Positions 39,344 through 47,441 of a stretch of DNA of 64,000 bases are shown here, piece by piece. This DNA is from Sulfitobacter mediterraneus. GTDB taxonomy: Bacteria; Pseudomonadota; Alphaproteobacteria; Rhodobacterales; Rhodobacteraceae. The stretch lies in contig NZ_CP069004.1 in assembly GCF_016801775.1 (NCBI RefSeq), forward strand, positions 1,922,001 to 1,986,000, written 5' to 3'. Position numbers and translations under genes: made by a program. Each line of letters starts with the position of its first letter. Position 1 is the stretch's first letter. The notes beneath the pieces were generated by a model that had not been told where the DNA came from, searched no databases, and saw only the letters and a list, made by a program, of their open reading frames with translations.

Positions 39344-39423
39344 AGCGCCGGTGTTGCATTGCCACGGCGGGCCGCTTGGCTATAGTGCCGCTTCTTCAAA
39401 TTTCTAATCAAAGGCCCAGTTTC

Positions 39424-39912
39424 ATGACCACCCCCCCTGTCGGTATTATCATGGGATCTCAGTCGGACTGGGCCACCATGCGCGAGGCGGCAACGCTGCT
39501 TGATGAATTGGGCATCGCATATGAAACGCGGATCGTTTCTGCGCATCGCACCCCCGACCGGCTTTGGGACTATGGCAAAACGGCGGTGGACCGCGGCTTG
39601 CAGGTGATCATCGCCGGCGCAGGCGGCGCGGCCCATTTGCCAGGGATGATGGCCTCAAAAACCCGTGTGCCAGTCATTGGCGTGCCGGTGCAAACCAAGG
39701 CGCTTTCGGGTGTGGATTCCCTCTATTCCATTTTGCAGATGCCCAAGGGGTTTCCCGTGGCCACGATGGCCATTGGTGCGGCGGGCGCAGCCAACGCCGG
39801 ATTGATGGCCGCCGGCATTCTGGCGTTGCAAGACGCGGAAGTCGCAAAGCGGCTGGATGAATGGCGCGAGGCGCTGAGCGCGTCAATACCGGAGGCTCCA
39901 AGCGATGACTAA
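39424..39912 (+). CDS. purE: N5-carboxyaminoimidazole ribonucleotide mutase
   Basis: A 162-residue enzyme of purine synthesis that converts N5-CAIR to CAIR. The [22 protein letters not shown] and [12 protein letters not shown] segments of class I PurE are present. It overlaps purK by 8 bases and together they carry out the two-step ATP-dependent carboxylation. Confidence 0.96.
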   Translation: MTTPPVGIIMGSQSDWATMREAATLLDELGIAYETRIVSAHRTPDRLWDYGKTAVDRGLQVIIAGAGGAAHLPGMMASKTRVPVIGVPVQTKALSGVDSLYSILQMPKGFPVATMAIGAAGAANAGLMAAGILALQDAEVAKRLDEWREALSASIPEAPSDD

Positions 39913-40975
39913 ACCTCTCCCCATTGGCAGCACAATCGGCATTCTGGGCGGCGGGCAATTGGGCCGGATGCTGTCTGTCGCGGCAGCGCGACTTGGATTC
40001 AAAACCCATATCTTTGAGCCGGGCGCAAACCCGCCTGCAGGTCATGTCGCCAATGCGGTGACCACTGCGAGCTATGACGATCATGATGCATTGCTCCGAT
40101 TTGCCAAATCCTGTGACGTGGTGACGTTTGAGTTTGAAAACGTGCCCACCGCCGCATTGGACGTGATTGAGGCACAGGTCGCCATCCGTCCGGGGCGCGA
40201 AGCCCTGCGGATTTCACAGGACCGCCTGACCGAGAAAGAATTTCTGCAAGGTCTGGGCCTGACAGTTGCGCCCTTTGCCGATGTGCCTGACGCCGCTGCG
40301 ATGAAGACCGCTGTCGCATCAATTGGCACCCCTTCGATCCTGAAGACACGGCGTTTTGGGTATGACGGCAAAGGTCAGGCGCGGCTGCGCAGCGCAGAAG
40401 ACACCGATCAAGCCTTCGCGGACATGCAAGGCGCGCCTGCTGTTCTAGAAGGGTTTGTCGAGTTCAGTCACGAAGTATCTGTGATCGCCGCCCGCAGCCC
40501 TGAGGGCGATGTGGCCTGCTTTGATCCCGGTGAGAACGTCCATCGTGACGGTATTTTGCACAGCACAACTGTGCCAGCCAAGCTCAGCGCATCCCAGCGG
40601 ATGGATGCCGTGCTGATGGCCGCCAACATTCTCAATGCATTGAATTATGTAGGTGTCTTGGGCGTCGAGCTGTTTGTTACGGCGCAGGGGCTTGTGGTCA
40701 ATGAGATCGCCCCGCGCGTGCACAATTCAGGTCATTGGACGCAGAATGGCTGCACCGTCGACCAGTTCGAACAGCATATTCGCGCCATCACCGGCTGGCC
40801 GCTGGGTGATGGGTCGCGTCATGCCGATGTGGTGATGGAAAACCTGATCGGCGATGACATGGACCGCGTACCGGAACTGATGAAAGAGCGTGATTGCGCC
40901 CTACATCTCTATGGCAAGTCGGAGACCAAACCGGGCCGCAAGATGGGACATGTAAACCGCATCCAGCGCGGATGA
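39905..40975 (+). CDS. purK: N5-carboxyaminoimidazole ribonucleotide synthase
   Basis: A 356-residue ATP-grasp enzyme that makes N5-CAIR from AIR, bicarbonate and ATP. It opens [13 protein letters not shown], then has the ATP-grasp lysine in [14 protein letters not shown] and the C-terminal [14 protein letters not shown]. Coupled to purE. The stop abuts the convergent phnM stop with no gap. Confidence 0.96.
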   Translation: MTKPLPIGSTIGILGGGQLGRMLSVAAARLGFKTHIFEPGANPPAGHVANAVTTASYDDHDALLRFAKSCDVVTFEFENVPTAALDVIEAQVAIRPGREALRISQDRLTEKEFLQGLGLTVAPFADVPDAAAMKTAVASIGTPSILKTRRFGYDGKGQARLRSAEDTDQAFADMQGAPAVLEGFVEFSHEVSVIAARSPEGDVACFDPGENVHRDGILHSTTVPAKLSASQRMDAVLMAANILNALNYVGVLGVELFVTAQGLVVNEIAPRVHNSGHWTQNGCTVDQFEQHIRAITGWPLGDGSRHADVVMENLIGDDMDRVPELMKERDCALHLYGKSETKPGRKMGHVNRIQRG

Positions 40976-42118
40976 TCAGCCGATAAACCGCGTGGCAATT
41001 TCGCCCGATAGATAGGAAAACCGCCCACCCGCGAGGGTCGCCGCCACGCGGCGGCTGTCCTTGTGCAGGATCACCATATCGGCCCGCATTCCCGGTGTCA
41101 GACTACCCCGATCCGCCAAGCCCAACACCTTGGCCGGACCTGCCGACACCAGATGCCAGGCAGCGGCCAAATCGCACAGCCCCGTATCCGCCAACATCAG
41201 TGCTGCACGGCGCGGCGATGGGTAATGATAGTCGGACGCAAGCGCATCGCACATGCCCATCGCTATCAAATCGATCGCCGAGAGATTGCCATTGTGCGAC
41301 CCGCCGCGCACGACGTTGGGCGCGCCCATCACCACCGCATCACCCGCCGCATGCGCGGCCTCCGCAGCGGCATGGGTTTCAGGAAATTCCGACACCCGCA
41401 CGCCCCGCTCGCGCCAGATCGCGCGATCCTCGCTTGTCTGGTCATCGTGGCTGCCCATCTGAATACCTGCGCGTGCCAAACTGGCGCAAAGTGCGTCCAA
41501 CGCCGCAGGTACTTCATCCCGGCGGGCATGCATGTCTTTCATCATGGCCAGATGAACATCCGGATTGCGTCCCGCCTTGAGCGCCTGCCCGACCATCCGC
41601 TTGGGCGTCTTGCCAGCCGCAAGACGGTCATGCGGCAGATGATCGTTGAACACCACATAGGACAAGCCCCACTGCCGAATGCGCTCCGGCAGCTCTGCAT
41701 AGAGGTCCAGCATATGGGTCTCAAACCGCAATTGCGCCCGCAGGTCTGTCACAACATCCGGCGCAGTTGACCGGATCGCGCCGAACACCTGATCGGCAAA
41801 ATCCACCCCGCGCAGCCCGCCTTCCCAGCTGACGAATTGCGCAAGAACCGCGGTTGTAATCCCATTGGCCGCGAGTTCAGCTTCGGCAGCAATCAACCCT
41901 TCGTTCATCTGTTTCATCGCGCCGCGGCGAGGCGCAAGGTGGCGTTCAAACGCATCGCCATGCAGATCAATAATACCGGGAAGGACCAGAAATCCGGTCA
42001 GATCGACCGCACGTCCGGCCCGCTCTGCCTGCATGAAGCCCTGCGCAAAAGAGACCGTCTGAACCTGCAGTCCACCCGGCAACAAGACCTCCGCACCGGT
42101 CAGATCAAGGTTTTGCAT
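40976..42118 (-). CDS. phnM: PhnM-like alpha-D-ribose 1-methylphosphonate 5-triphosphate diphosphatase
   Basis: A 380-residue amidohydrolase-superfamily enzyme. The metal site includes DLHGDAFERH (His53, Asp55), GSHDDQT and SDYHYPS, all characteristic of PhnM. In the C-P lyase pathway PhnM releases pyrophosphate from the triphosphate before the lyase acts. No phnGHIJKL gene is nearby, so this is either a detached pathway member or a paralogue with another substrate. Its start overlaps the preceding lipase-like gene by 14 bases. The chosen start MQNLDLTG fits the family N-terminus. Confidence 0.85.
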   Translation of the reverse strand: MQNLDLTGAEVLLPGGLQVQTVSFAQGFMQAERAGRAVDLTGFLVLPGIIDLHGDAFERHLAPRRGAMKQMNEGLIAAEAELAANGITTAVLAQFVSWEGGLRGVDFADQVFGAIRSTAPDVVTDLRAQLRFETHMLDLYAELPERIRQWGLSYVVFNDHLPHDRLAAGKTPKRMVGQALKAGRNPDVHLAMMKDMHARRDEVPAALDALCASLARAGIQMGSHDDQTSEDRAIWRERGVRVSEFPETHAAAEAAHAAGDAVVMGAPNVVRGGSHNGNLSAIDLIAMGMCDALASDYHYPSPRRAALMLADTGLCDLAAAWHLVSAGPAKVLGLADRGSLTPGMRADMVILHKDSRRVAATLAGGRFSYLSGEIATRFIG

Positions 42119-42893
42119 CGGGCAGGTCCACTCCGGGCAGGCACACCCCGTCAGAGCAGCCAATTGAATCCAAAACACCGTCGAGCCATGTCATTGACCG
42201 GTCAAACGACCCGGTCTTGAGAAAGGTCATGGTCTGCGCGATCACCCGTGGATTGTTCATCATAAAGGTATGGGTCACCGGCAAAACGATGTGGTCCGTC
42301 ATACCGTCCACCATCGTCGATGCAACCGAAACCTTGCCATCATCCGCCCCCGGCAACAGCGATGAAAAATAGGGGTTCAACGATTGTGATCCCGCGATAA
42401 CGCCCACCGGATAATCCACCGGGGGCAAATTGCGCGGCAGGGACTCCGCCCCCGTGCCCATCTGCCCCCCCGCCGGACCGTTGACCCAGCCGAAGACATT
42501 GTAATCATCCAATTCGTCAACGACTTCACTGCCTTGATTGGGCGGTGCCAGCATCACCACTCGGCCGATCAGCTCTGCGCCGGCCTCCGCCGCCCATTGC
42601 CGAACCAGAATGCCGCCCATGGAATGGGTCACAAAATCAACCTTTTCGGTGCCGCACTCGGCGATTGCATCCGGCAAGGTCGGCTTGATCAGATCCTGAA
42701 TGGACGCCTCTGTTGACGGATAGCCGGGGCGGACAATGCGGTATCCTTCGGCCTCTAGCGCGGCTTCCATCAAGGCAAATGAGGTCTCCGTACGCGCCAA
42801 TCCGTGCAGCAAGACCGCACAGCGCTGCTGGGCCAATGCCGGCAGCGCGGTCAGCCAGAGAAACGCAAAAGAGATCACAAATCGTGCAAACAT
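42105..42893 (-). CDS. Exported alpha/beta hydrolase, lipase-like
   Basis: A 262-residue secreted hydrolase. Signal peptide (MFARFVISFAFLWLTALPALA) with cleavage after ALA near residue 21. The nucleophile elbow is VTHSMGGIL (residue ~90); the oxyanion segment is LLHGLARTETSF; MMNN near the C-terminus follows the catalytic histidine (PVTHTFMM). Two Cys pairs may form disulfides. The family includes triacylglycerol lipases; the substrate is unknown. The start codon at 42893 was chosen because it begins the leader. Confidence 0.82.
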   Translation of the reverse strand: MFARFVISFAFLWLTALPALAQQRCAVLLHGLARTETSFALMEAALEAEGYRIVRPGYPSTEASIQDLIKPTLPDAIAECGTEKVDFVTHSMGGILVRQWAAEAGAELIGRVVMLAPPNQGSEVVDELDDYNVFGWVNGPAGGQMGTGAESLPRNLPPVDYPVGVIAGSQSLNPYFSSLLPGADDGKVSVASTMVDGMTDHIVLPVTHTFMMNNPRVIAQTMTFLKTGSFDRSMTWLDGVLDSIGCSDGVCLPGVDLPDAKP

Positions 42894-42963
42894 AGAACTG
42901 AGATAGACTGAATCCCCGCCATGTGAAATGCTGGCCAGAGTTAATCTGACGAAAAGAACCACC

Positions 42964-43416
42964 ATGCCCAATGCCCCACGGGTGGCCGTTCGCGCCATCT
43001 TGCTCCATGAAGGCAGGCTGCTCATGGTCAACGCCTATGCAAACGGGCAAAGCGCGTTGATGTGCCCCCCCGGCGGCGGGGTCGAGCCGGGATCATCCCT
43101 GCCAGATAACTTGCGCCGAGAGGTATTTGAGGAAACCGGCCTGCAAATCGAGGTCGGCGAACCTTGCCTGGTGAATGAATTTCACGATCCGGGCGGCAGC
43201 TTTCATCAGGTAGACATCTATTTTCGGTGCAGCGTGATCGGATCAGCCGAGATCAAACCCAACTGGGAGGACACGGACAAGATCGTCACAGTGCGGCGCT
43301 GGCTGACAGAGACGGAGTTGAGCGAGGTGCATCACAAGCCGGACAGCCTCCGCGCAGTTGCCTTCGATCCGGCGCAGGCCATCACCTATGATCCGCTGGA
43401 ACCTTTGGTGCGGTAA
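42964..43416 (+). CDS. Nudix hydrolase
   Basis: A 150-residue Nudix enzyme. The Nudix box (G-x5-E-x7-REVFEETG) spans 38-60, with REVFEETG complete, so metal-dependent pyrophosphate hydrolysis is expected. The substrate (nucleotide derivative or sugar-nucleotide) is not decided by sequence. ATG at 42964 in a 12-codon-longer frame. Its last 35 bases overlap the EamA gene. Confidence 0.88.
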   Translation: MPNAPRVAVRAILLHEGRLLMVNAYANGQSALMCPPGGGVEPGSSLPDNLRREVFEETGLQIEVGEPCLVNEFHDPGGSFHQVDIYFRCSVIGSAEIKPNWEDTDKIVTVRRWLTETELSEVHHKPDSLRAVAFDPAQAITYDPLEPLVR

Positions 43417-44230
43417 CGGCCCAGCCGATCCCCCCAACGACCAAAGCCGTCGCAATCATCAAGAGCAGCCCCACAGTTTCATTTAACAAGAGCGCTCCAC
43501 CGAGGATGGCAAGGATCGGCACGCTCAATTGTACCACCGCTGCCGTCGCGCCCTCTATTTGCGGCAAGACACGATACCACAGGGCATAGCCCAACCCTGA
43601 CGTCAGCGCGCCACAAAGGATGGCAAGCGCTGCGCCGGTGATCGTCATCGACAAGGCAGGCCCGACCAGAAGGACAATCAAAATCGGAAAGCAAAGCAAG
43701 AAGTTGGCCGTCGTTGCGGCCAATGGATCAACCGCGCCGCGACCAATGATCGAATAGGCCGCCCAGCCCAAACCGGCCATCACCATCAACGTCGCGCCAA
43801 CGAGATCGGTGTTGCTGCCCGCCCCTGGCCAAAGCGCGACAAGCAATCCAGCAAAGGCCAAACTGGCACCGCCGATCTGCCGCAGGCTTGGCCGTTTGAC
43901 AGTGATAGCCGCGTGAACAAACATCGCGATTTGAACGACACCAAACAGAATCAACGCACCAAGCCCGGCATCGAGTGTCAGATAAGCCAGCGAAAAGCCA
44001 ACCATATAGGCCGCCAGACTAAACGCACCGGGAAGCCGCCTCTTGCGCAACAAACGCAAGGAGCCTCCGCGCAAGGTCATCAACATGCCCAGAACCACCG
44101 CGCCAGACAGAACCCGGATCAGGGCAAAACCGGATGGATCCATATGCCCGCCCGCGATTGCCAGCCGGGTGAGGACAGAGTTTGCCGCGAAGGCAATCAT
44201 CGTCAAAGTGATGAGCAAGAAAAGCCGCAT
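43382..44230 (-). CDS. EamA family (DMT superfamily) transporter
   Basis: A 282-residue inner-membrane protein with ten predicted membrane segments as two five-helix EamA halves (the second from about residue 145). Members export amino acids, metabolites or drugs; the substrate is unknown. The start FLLITLTMIAFAANSVLTRLA is the usual first helix. Confidence 0.9.
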   Translation of the reverse strand: MRLFLLITLTMIAFAANSVLTRLAIAGGHMDPSGFALIRVLSGAVVLGMLMTLRGGSLRLLRKRRLPGAFSLAAYMVGFSLAYLTLDAGLGALILFGVVQIAMFVHAAITVKRPSLRQIGGASLAFAGLLVALWPGAGSNTDLVGATLMVMAGLGWAAYSIIGRGAVDPLAATTANFLLCFPILIVLLVGPALSMTITGAALAILCGALTSGLGYALWYRVLPQIEGATAAVVQLSVPILAILGGALLLNETVGLLLMIATALVVGGIGWAVTAPKVPADHR

Positions 44231-44289
44231 ACCTTTGGCTTAGCGGCCGCTTCCTGTGCCGCCAAGCGAGAAAGTTCAATGATGCCGCG

Positions 44290-44955
44290 TTAGTGAAAAA
44301 TAAAGTCATCCTCGTCCGAAAAACCAGATACCAGCGCATCAATTTCGGCGGGGGTCAAATCAGAAAGGCGGGCCTTGCGCAGGGCGGTCATGCTGTCGAA
44401 TTCCTGTTTGAACATTGTGACCACATTGTCGCGCAGCTCCTGGTCCTTCATGGCATCCAACAGCGCATTCTTGATCATACTTTGTTGGAGCTCAAGCTCG
44501 CTGGTTTGCAAGCGACGCTGCCGCGCGACGGTCAATGCATTGATAATCGCGCCGTGCAAAACATCCTCGTCCATATCATCTTTGTTCAGATAATCATGAC
44601 ACCCACCGCGCATCGCCTGTACGGCCGTATCTACGGCACCGTTACCGGTGATCATGATTTTTCCGGCATCGCGATTTTGATCATTTTGCAAAATATGATC
44701 CAGCGCGACCAATCCATCCCCAACAGGAAGCCGGTAGTCGATCAAGATCAGATCGTAGTTTTCGTTGATCACCGCCTGGTCCATGGCGTCAATGCTATCG
44801 ACTTCGTCAATCTGTATGGAGAGACCCGTTCGTTGGCTCAGCCGCCGAATGCGCGCACGATCAAAATTGCTGTCATCCAGCAGCAGCGCCCGAATGTCGC
44901 CGGGCATCAATATATGTGGTGAAGGTTGCAGTTCTGTTGGTCCGGACTGAAGCAT
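44290..44955 (-). CDS. Response regulator receiver protein with helical C-terminal extension
   Basis: A 221-residue protein. Residues ~20-128 form a receiver domain with acid pocket Asp27/Asp28, phosphoacceptor Asp73 (LILIDYRLP), Thr103 (MITGNG) and Lys125 (DYLNKDD). The C-terminal ~90 residues are predicted helical, with an acidic end (FSDEDDFIFH) and the segment DLTPAEIDALVSGF; I recognise no DNA-binding domain. It may relay phosphate or act by protein contact. Downstream on the minus strand of the soluble histidine kinase, separated by 126 bases with a palindrome. Confidence 0.82.
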   Translation of the reverse strand: MLQSGPTELQPSPHILMPGDIRALLLDDSNFDRARIRRLSQRTGLSIQIDEVDSIDAMDQAVINENYDLILIDYRLPVGDGLVALDHILQNDQNRDAGKIMITGNGAVDTAVQAMRGGCHDYLNKDDMDEDVLHGAIINALTVARQRRLQTSELELQQSMIKNALLDAMKDQELRDNVVTMFKQEFDSMTALRKARLSDLTPAEIDALVSGFSDEDDFIFH

Positions 44956-45041
44956 TTTTCTCACTCTCACTTGGTCGTGTACGAGAAAGATTGGCGCGGC
45001 AGTGTTGACCAAACCTTAATTGCGCGTTCAGCGGTCAGTAT

Positions 45042-45055
45042 ACTTCGATCGAAGT
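45042..45055. repeat. 14-bp perfect palindrome
   Basis: ACTTCGATCGAAGT lies between the response regulator and the kinase gene. Candidate operator or a weak terminator of the kinase gene (no T-run). Confidence 0.5.
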
Positions 45056-45081
45056 TTAGTCGGATTGTCGGTCGCCCGACC

Positions 45082-45813
45082 TCAGGAAATGCGCACCTCA
45101 ATGGAACATCCTCTGCCATAGACAGACGGCACCACCGATGCGCTGCCTTTATAAAGATTTGCGATCTTGCGTACATTGGCCAGCCCCATGCCGCTGCCCT
45201 CCACCTCATCGCGGGGCCGCAGCGTGATCATCGCACCAAAGACCCGCTCGCGAAACTCTTCGTCTATACCTGGGCCATCATCCGAAACGCTCAGCACAAC
45301 ATCCGCTCCATCCATCCGCGCCGCCACGTGTATCTTTCCCCAAGTCTTGTCATGGTGCCGAAAGGCATTGGAGATAAGTGCAGACAACAGCGTTAGAATA
45401 TCGCGGTTTCCCATCGTGACCTCCAATGCTTTCAAATCACGGGTCACGACAAAGCCGGTGGGAAGGTCAATTTCTTCCAAAACTTGATCAAGCGCATCAT
45501 CAAGGGACAAGGTTTGAACGCTCTGCATGCGTCCTATCCGCGAATAGGTGAGCAGATCCACCAGCATACGATCAAGGCGGCTGGTGTGCCGGTTCATCAG
45601 CTCAATCGAAGCCGCAACTTGCCCTTGAACAGGAAAACCGGCTTCTTCCAGATCTTCGGAAATCCAATTTGGAAGCTCAAGCAATGCCCGAACCGAGCTT
45701 CGAACGTCGTGACTGATCAGATAGATAAAGTCTTCGATATCCTGCGAATTTTGACCCGATTCCTGAGAGCCGTCGTTACCCTCAGGCTGGGCAGGCATCT
45801 GTTCGCTTTGCAT
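45082..45813 (-). CDS. Soluble histidine kinase without a sensor domain
   Basis: A 243-residue protein. After ~25 Gln/Ser/Asp-rich residues comes the HisKA helix with His35 (YLISHDVRSSVR) and a HATPase_c domain with N-box LTLLSALISNAFRHHD and the ATP lid/G2 box DDGPGIDEEFRE and PRDEVEGSGMGLANVRK. It has no input domain, so it must be driven by a partner or by direct interaction. The ATP lid is almost the same as in the transmembrane kinase at 47442-49445, so the two are related. GAGGA precedes the ATG. Confidence 0.85.
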   Translation of the reverse strand: MQSEQMPAQPEGNDGSQESGQNSQDIEDFIYLISHDVRSSVRALLELPNWISEDLEEAGFPVQGQVAASIELMNRHTSRLDRMLVDLLTYSRIGRMQSVQTLSLDDALDQVLEEIDLPTGFVVTRDLKALEVTMGNRDILTLLSALISNAFRHHDKTWGKIHVAARMDGADVVLSVSDDGPGIDEEFRERVFGAMITLRPRDEVEGSGMGLANVRKIANLYKGSASVVPSVYGRGCSIEVRIS

Positions 45814-45889
45814 AATGTCCTCAATAAGTCGGTCTGATGGAGGGTTACACAGCCCACCTTTCTTTTTGCTTAACGGTCGCCCTTTGAGG

Positions 45890-47374
45890 TCATAAATCCC
45901 TCAACGCAGCTTTGACATGCGGCGGGTATTTCTCACGCAGGTCTCGCCATCGCAAAACCTGTTGCGCATGCCCCGCCTTCCCCGAAATCAACTCCCATTT
46001 CTGTGCAACGCCCTGCAATGCAACTTCGGGCTTTAGTGCACCTGTAACTGCCGCGTCCAAGCCCTTTGCCAATGCCGAAAAATACTCCGAGTGCCCTTTG
46101 AGGTATAAATCAGGAATGGCATTGCCCATGGCCTCTCTATGAACTTTGAGAAAGGGCGCCGAATAGGCGTCGATGATCTTTGCATCCTGATAATGTTCTG
46201 CCCGGAAGGGGTCAAAGAATCCCCCGGTCTGGCCAACCGCCAATGTTGACATGCGGGGGCTGGCTGCAAACAGAGAGAACAAATAGGCAAGTTCCGGGTA
46301 ATCGGATGTGGCGCTCACCACAAAATTCCAGCCCCAATTGAAATAGGGAACAGCCAACGGGCCTTGGCCAATTTGCCCACCCGGTGTCGGGCCAAACACC
46401 ATGCGCCCCCGCATCCCGGACTTGGGTTGGTTGAGATATTTCTGTGTCCCGCCCCAACCAATATTTGCGTAGATATCACCTTTTGCGTACCGCTCCCAAT
46501 TCTCGAACAGACCGATGTTTTCATGACCTGGAGCAAGGCTATCGGTGGCGCGGATCATCTCTTCAAGGGCTGTGACGCCGGCCTCGCCGTGGATCTGAGG
46601 TGTGAGGTCCGGCGCCATTGGCCATACCCCCTTGGAATGAAACCGCCCCCACCATTCCCATGCCAGAAATTGTGGAACGCGAAACAACAATCCTCCAAAG
46701 ACACCGTCCTCCGGCGCATGAAAGAACGCCATCTGCCGGTCCAATTCTTCCCACGTACGCGGAATTTCAAGCCGGTGGCCAAAGCGCTCAGCAAAACGTT
46801 CCTGGTTCTCCGTACTTGAGATCATTTCGGCATGGTAGAACATCAGATAGGCATCGCCATCTGTTTGAAATCCATAGGTTTCACCGTCAAATGTATCTCC
46901 GGTTGGATACAGAATCCCGTTGCGGAACCCCGCCGGCTCATGAGCGGCCACATATTCATCCAGAGGCAGCAGAGTGCCTGCCGAAACAAGATCCGGCAGG
47001 GCAAAAGTTGCAGGCAATGCGATATCAAACCGACGTTGATCCAGCACGTTGTCGAGGATCAGCGTATTCACGACCTCATCCAGCGGCACTTCAATCGGTT
47101 CTATATTCACGCCGGTTTGTGCCGTGAATGCCGCAATCACCGGCCCTAGATTTGCGCCGGATCCATTTGGCAACAGCAACCTAAGTGATTGTGATTGAGC
47201 GGAAAACCTATCCCGCAGAACCTGCACGACGTAGGCATCAACACTCTGTTCAGCATTGCCCGCATTTGCCGGCACGGCGCGCAATCCACCTGCAATAGAC
47301 ATCAGCCCGCCCGCGCAAAGCTCAAGGGCATCTCGCCGGCTGAGCGCAGGTGGCGGATCAGTTTTGCAAATCAT
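45890..47374 (-). CDS. Extracellular solute-binding protein (ABC-type), Tat leader
   Basis: A 494-residue exported protein. The leader SRRDALELCAGGLMS (twin arginine at 13-14) suggests Tat export, with mature part after about residue 38 (ANA). The fold is that of family 1 type periplasmic binding proteins: LRLLLPNGSGANLGPVIAAF starts the first lobe, and TWEELD (~220) and PYFNWGWNFVVS are typical later segments. No permease or ATPase gene is adjacent; instead kinases and receivers surround it. ATG at 47374 is chosen; an upstream TTG is in frame. A sensory rather than transport role is inferred. Confidence 0.85.
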   Translation of the reverse strand: MICKTDPPPALSRRDALELCAGGLMSIAGGLRAVPANAGNAEQSVDAYVVQVLRDRFSAQSQSLRLLLPNGSGANLGPVIAAFTAQTGVNIEPIEVPLDEVVNTLILDNVLDQRRFDIALPATFALPDLVSAGTLLPLDEYVAAHEPAGFRNGILYPTGDTFDGETYGFQTDGDAYLMFYHAEMISSTENQERFAERFGHRLEIPRTWEELDRQMAFFHAPEDGVFGGLLFRVPQFLAWEWWGRFHSKGVWPMAPDLTPQIHGEAGVTALEEMIRATDSLAPGHENIGLFENWERYAKGDIYANIGWGGTQKYLNQPKSGMRGRMVFGPTPGGQIGQGPLAVPYFNWGWNFVVSATSDYPELAYLFSLFAASPRMSTLAVGQTGGFFDPFRAEHYQDAKIIDAYSAPFLKVHREAMGNAIPDLYLKGHSEYFSALAKGLDAAVTGALKPEVALQGVAQKWELISGKAGHAQQVLRWRDLREKYPPHVKAALRDL

Positions 47375-47441
47375 GGTACAGTCCGGTTCTAGACTATCTG
47401 GATCGACCAAGGCCTATCTGCCGGGCGTTAAGAACGCCTTA

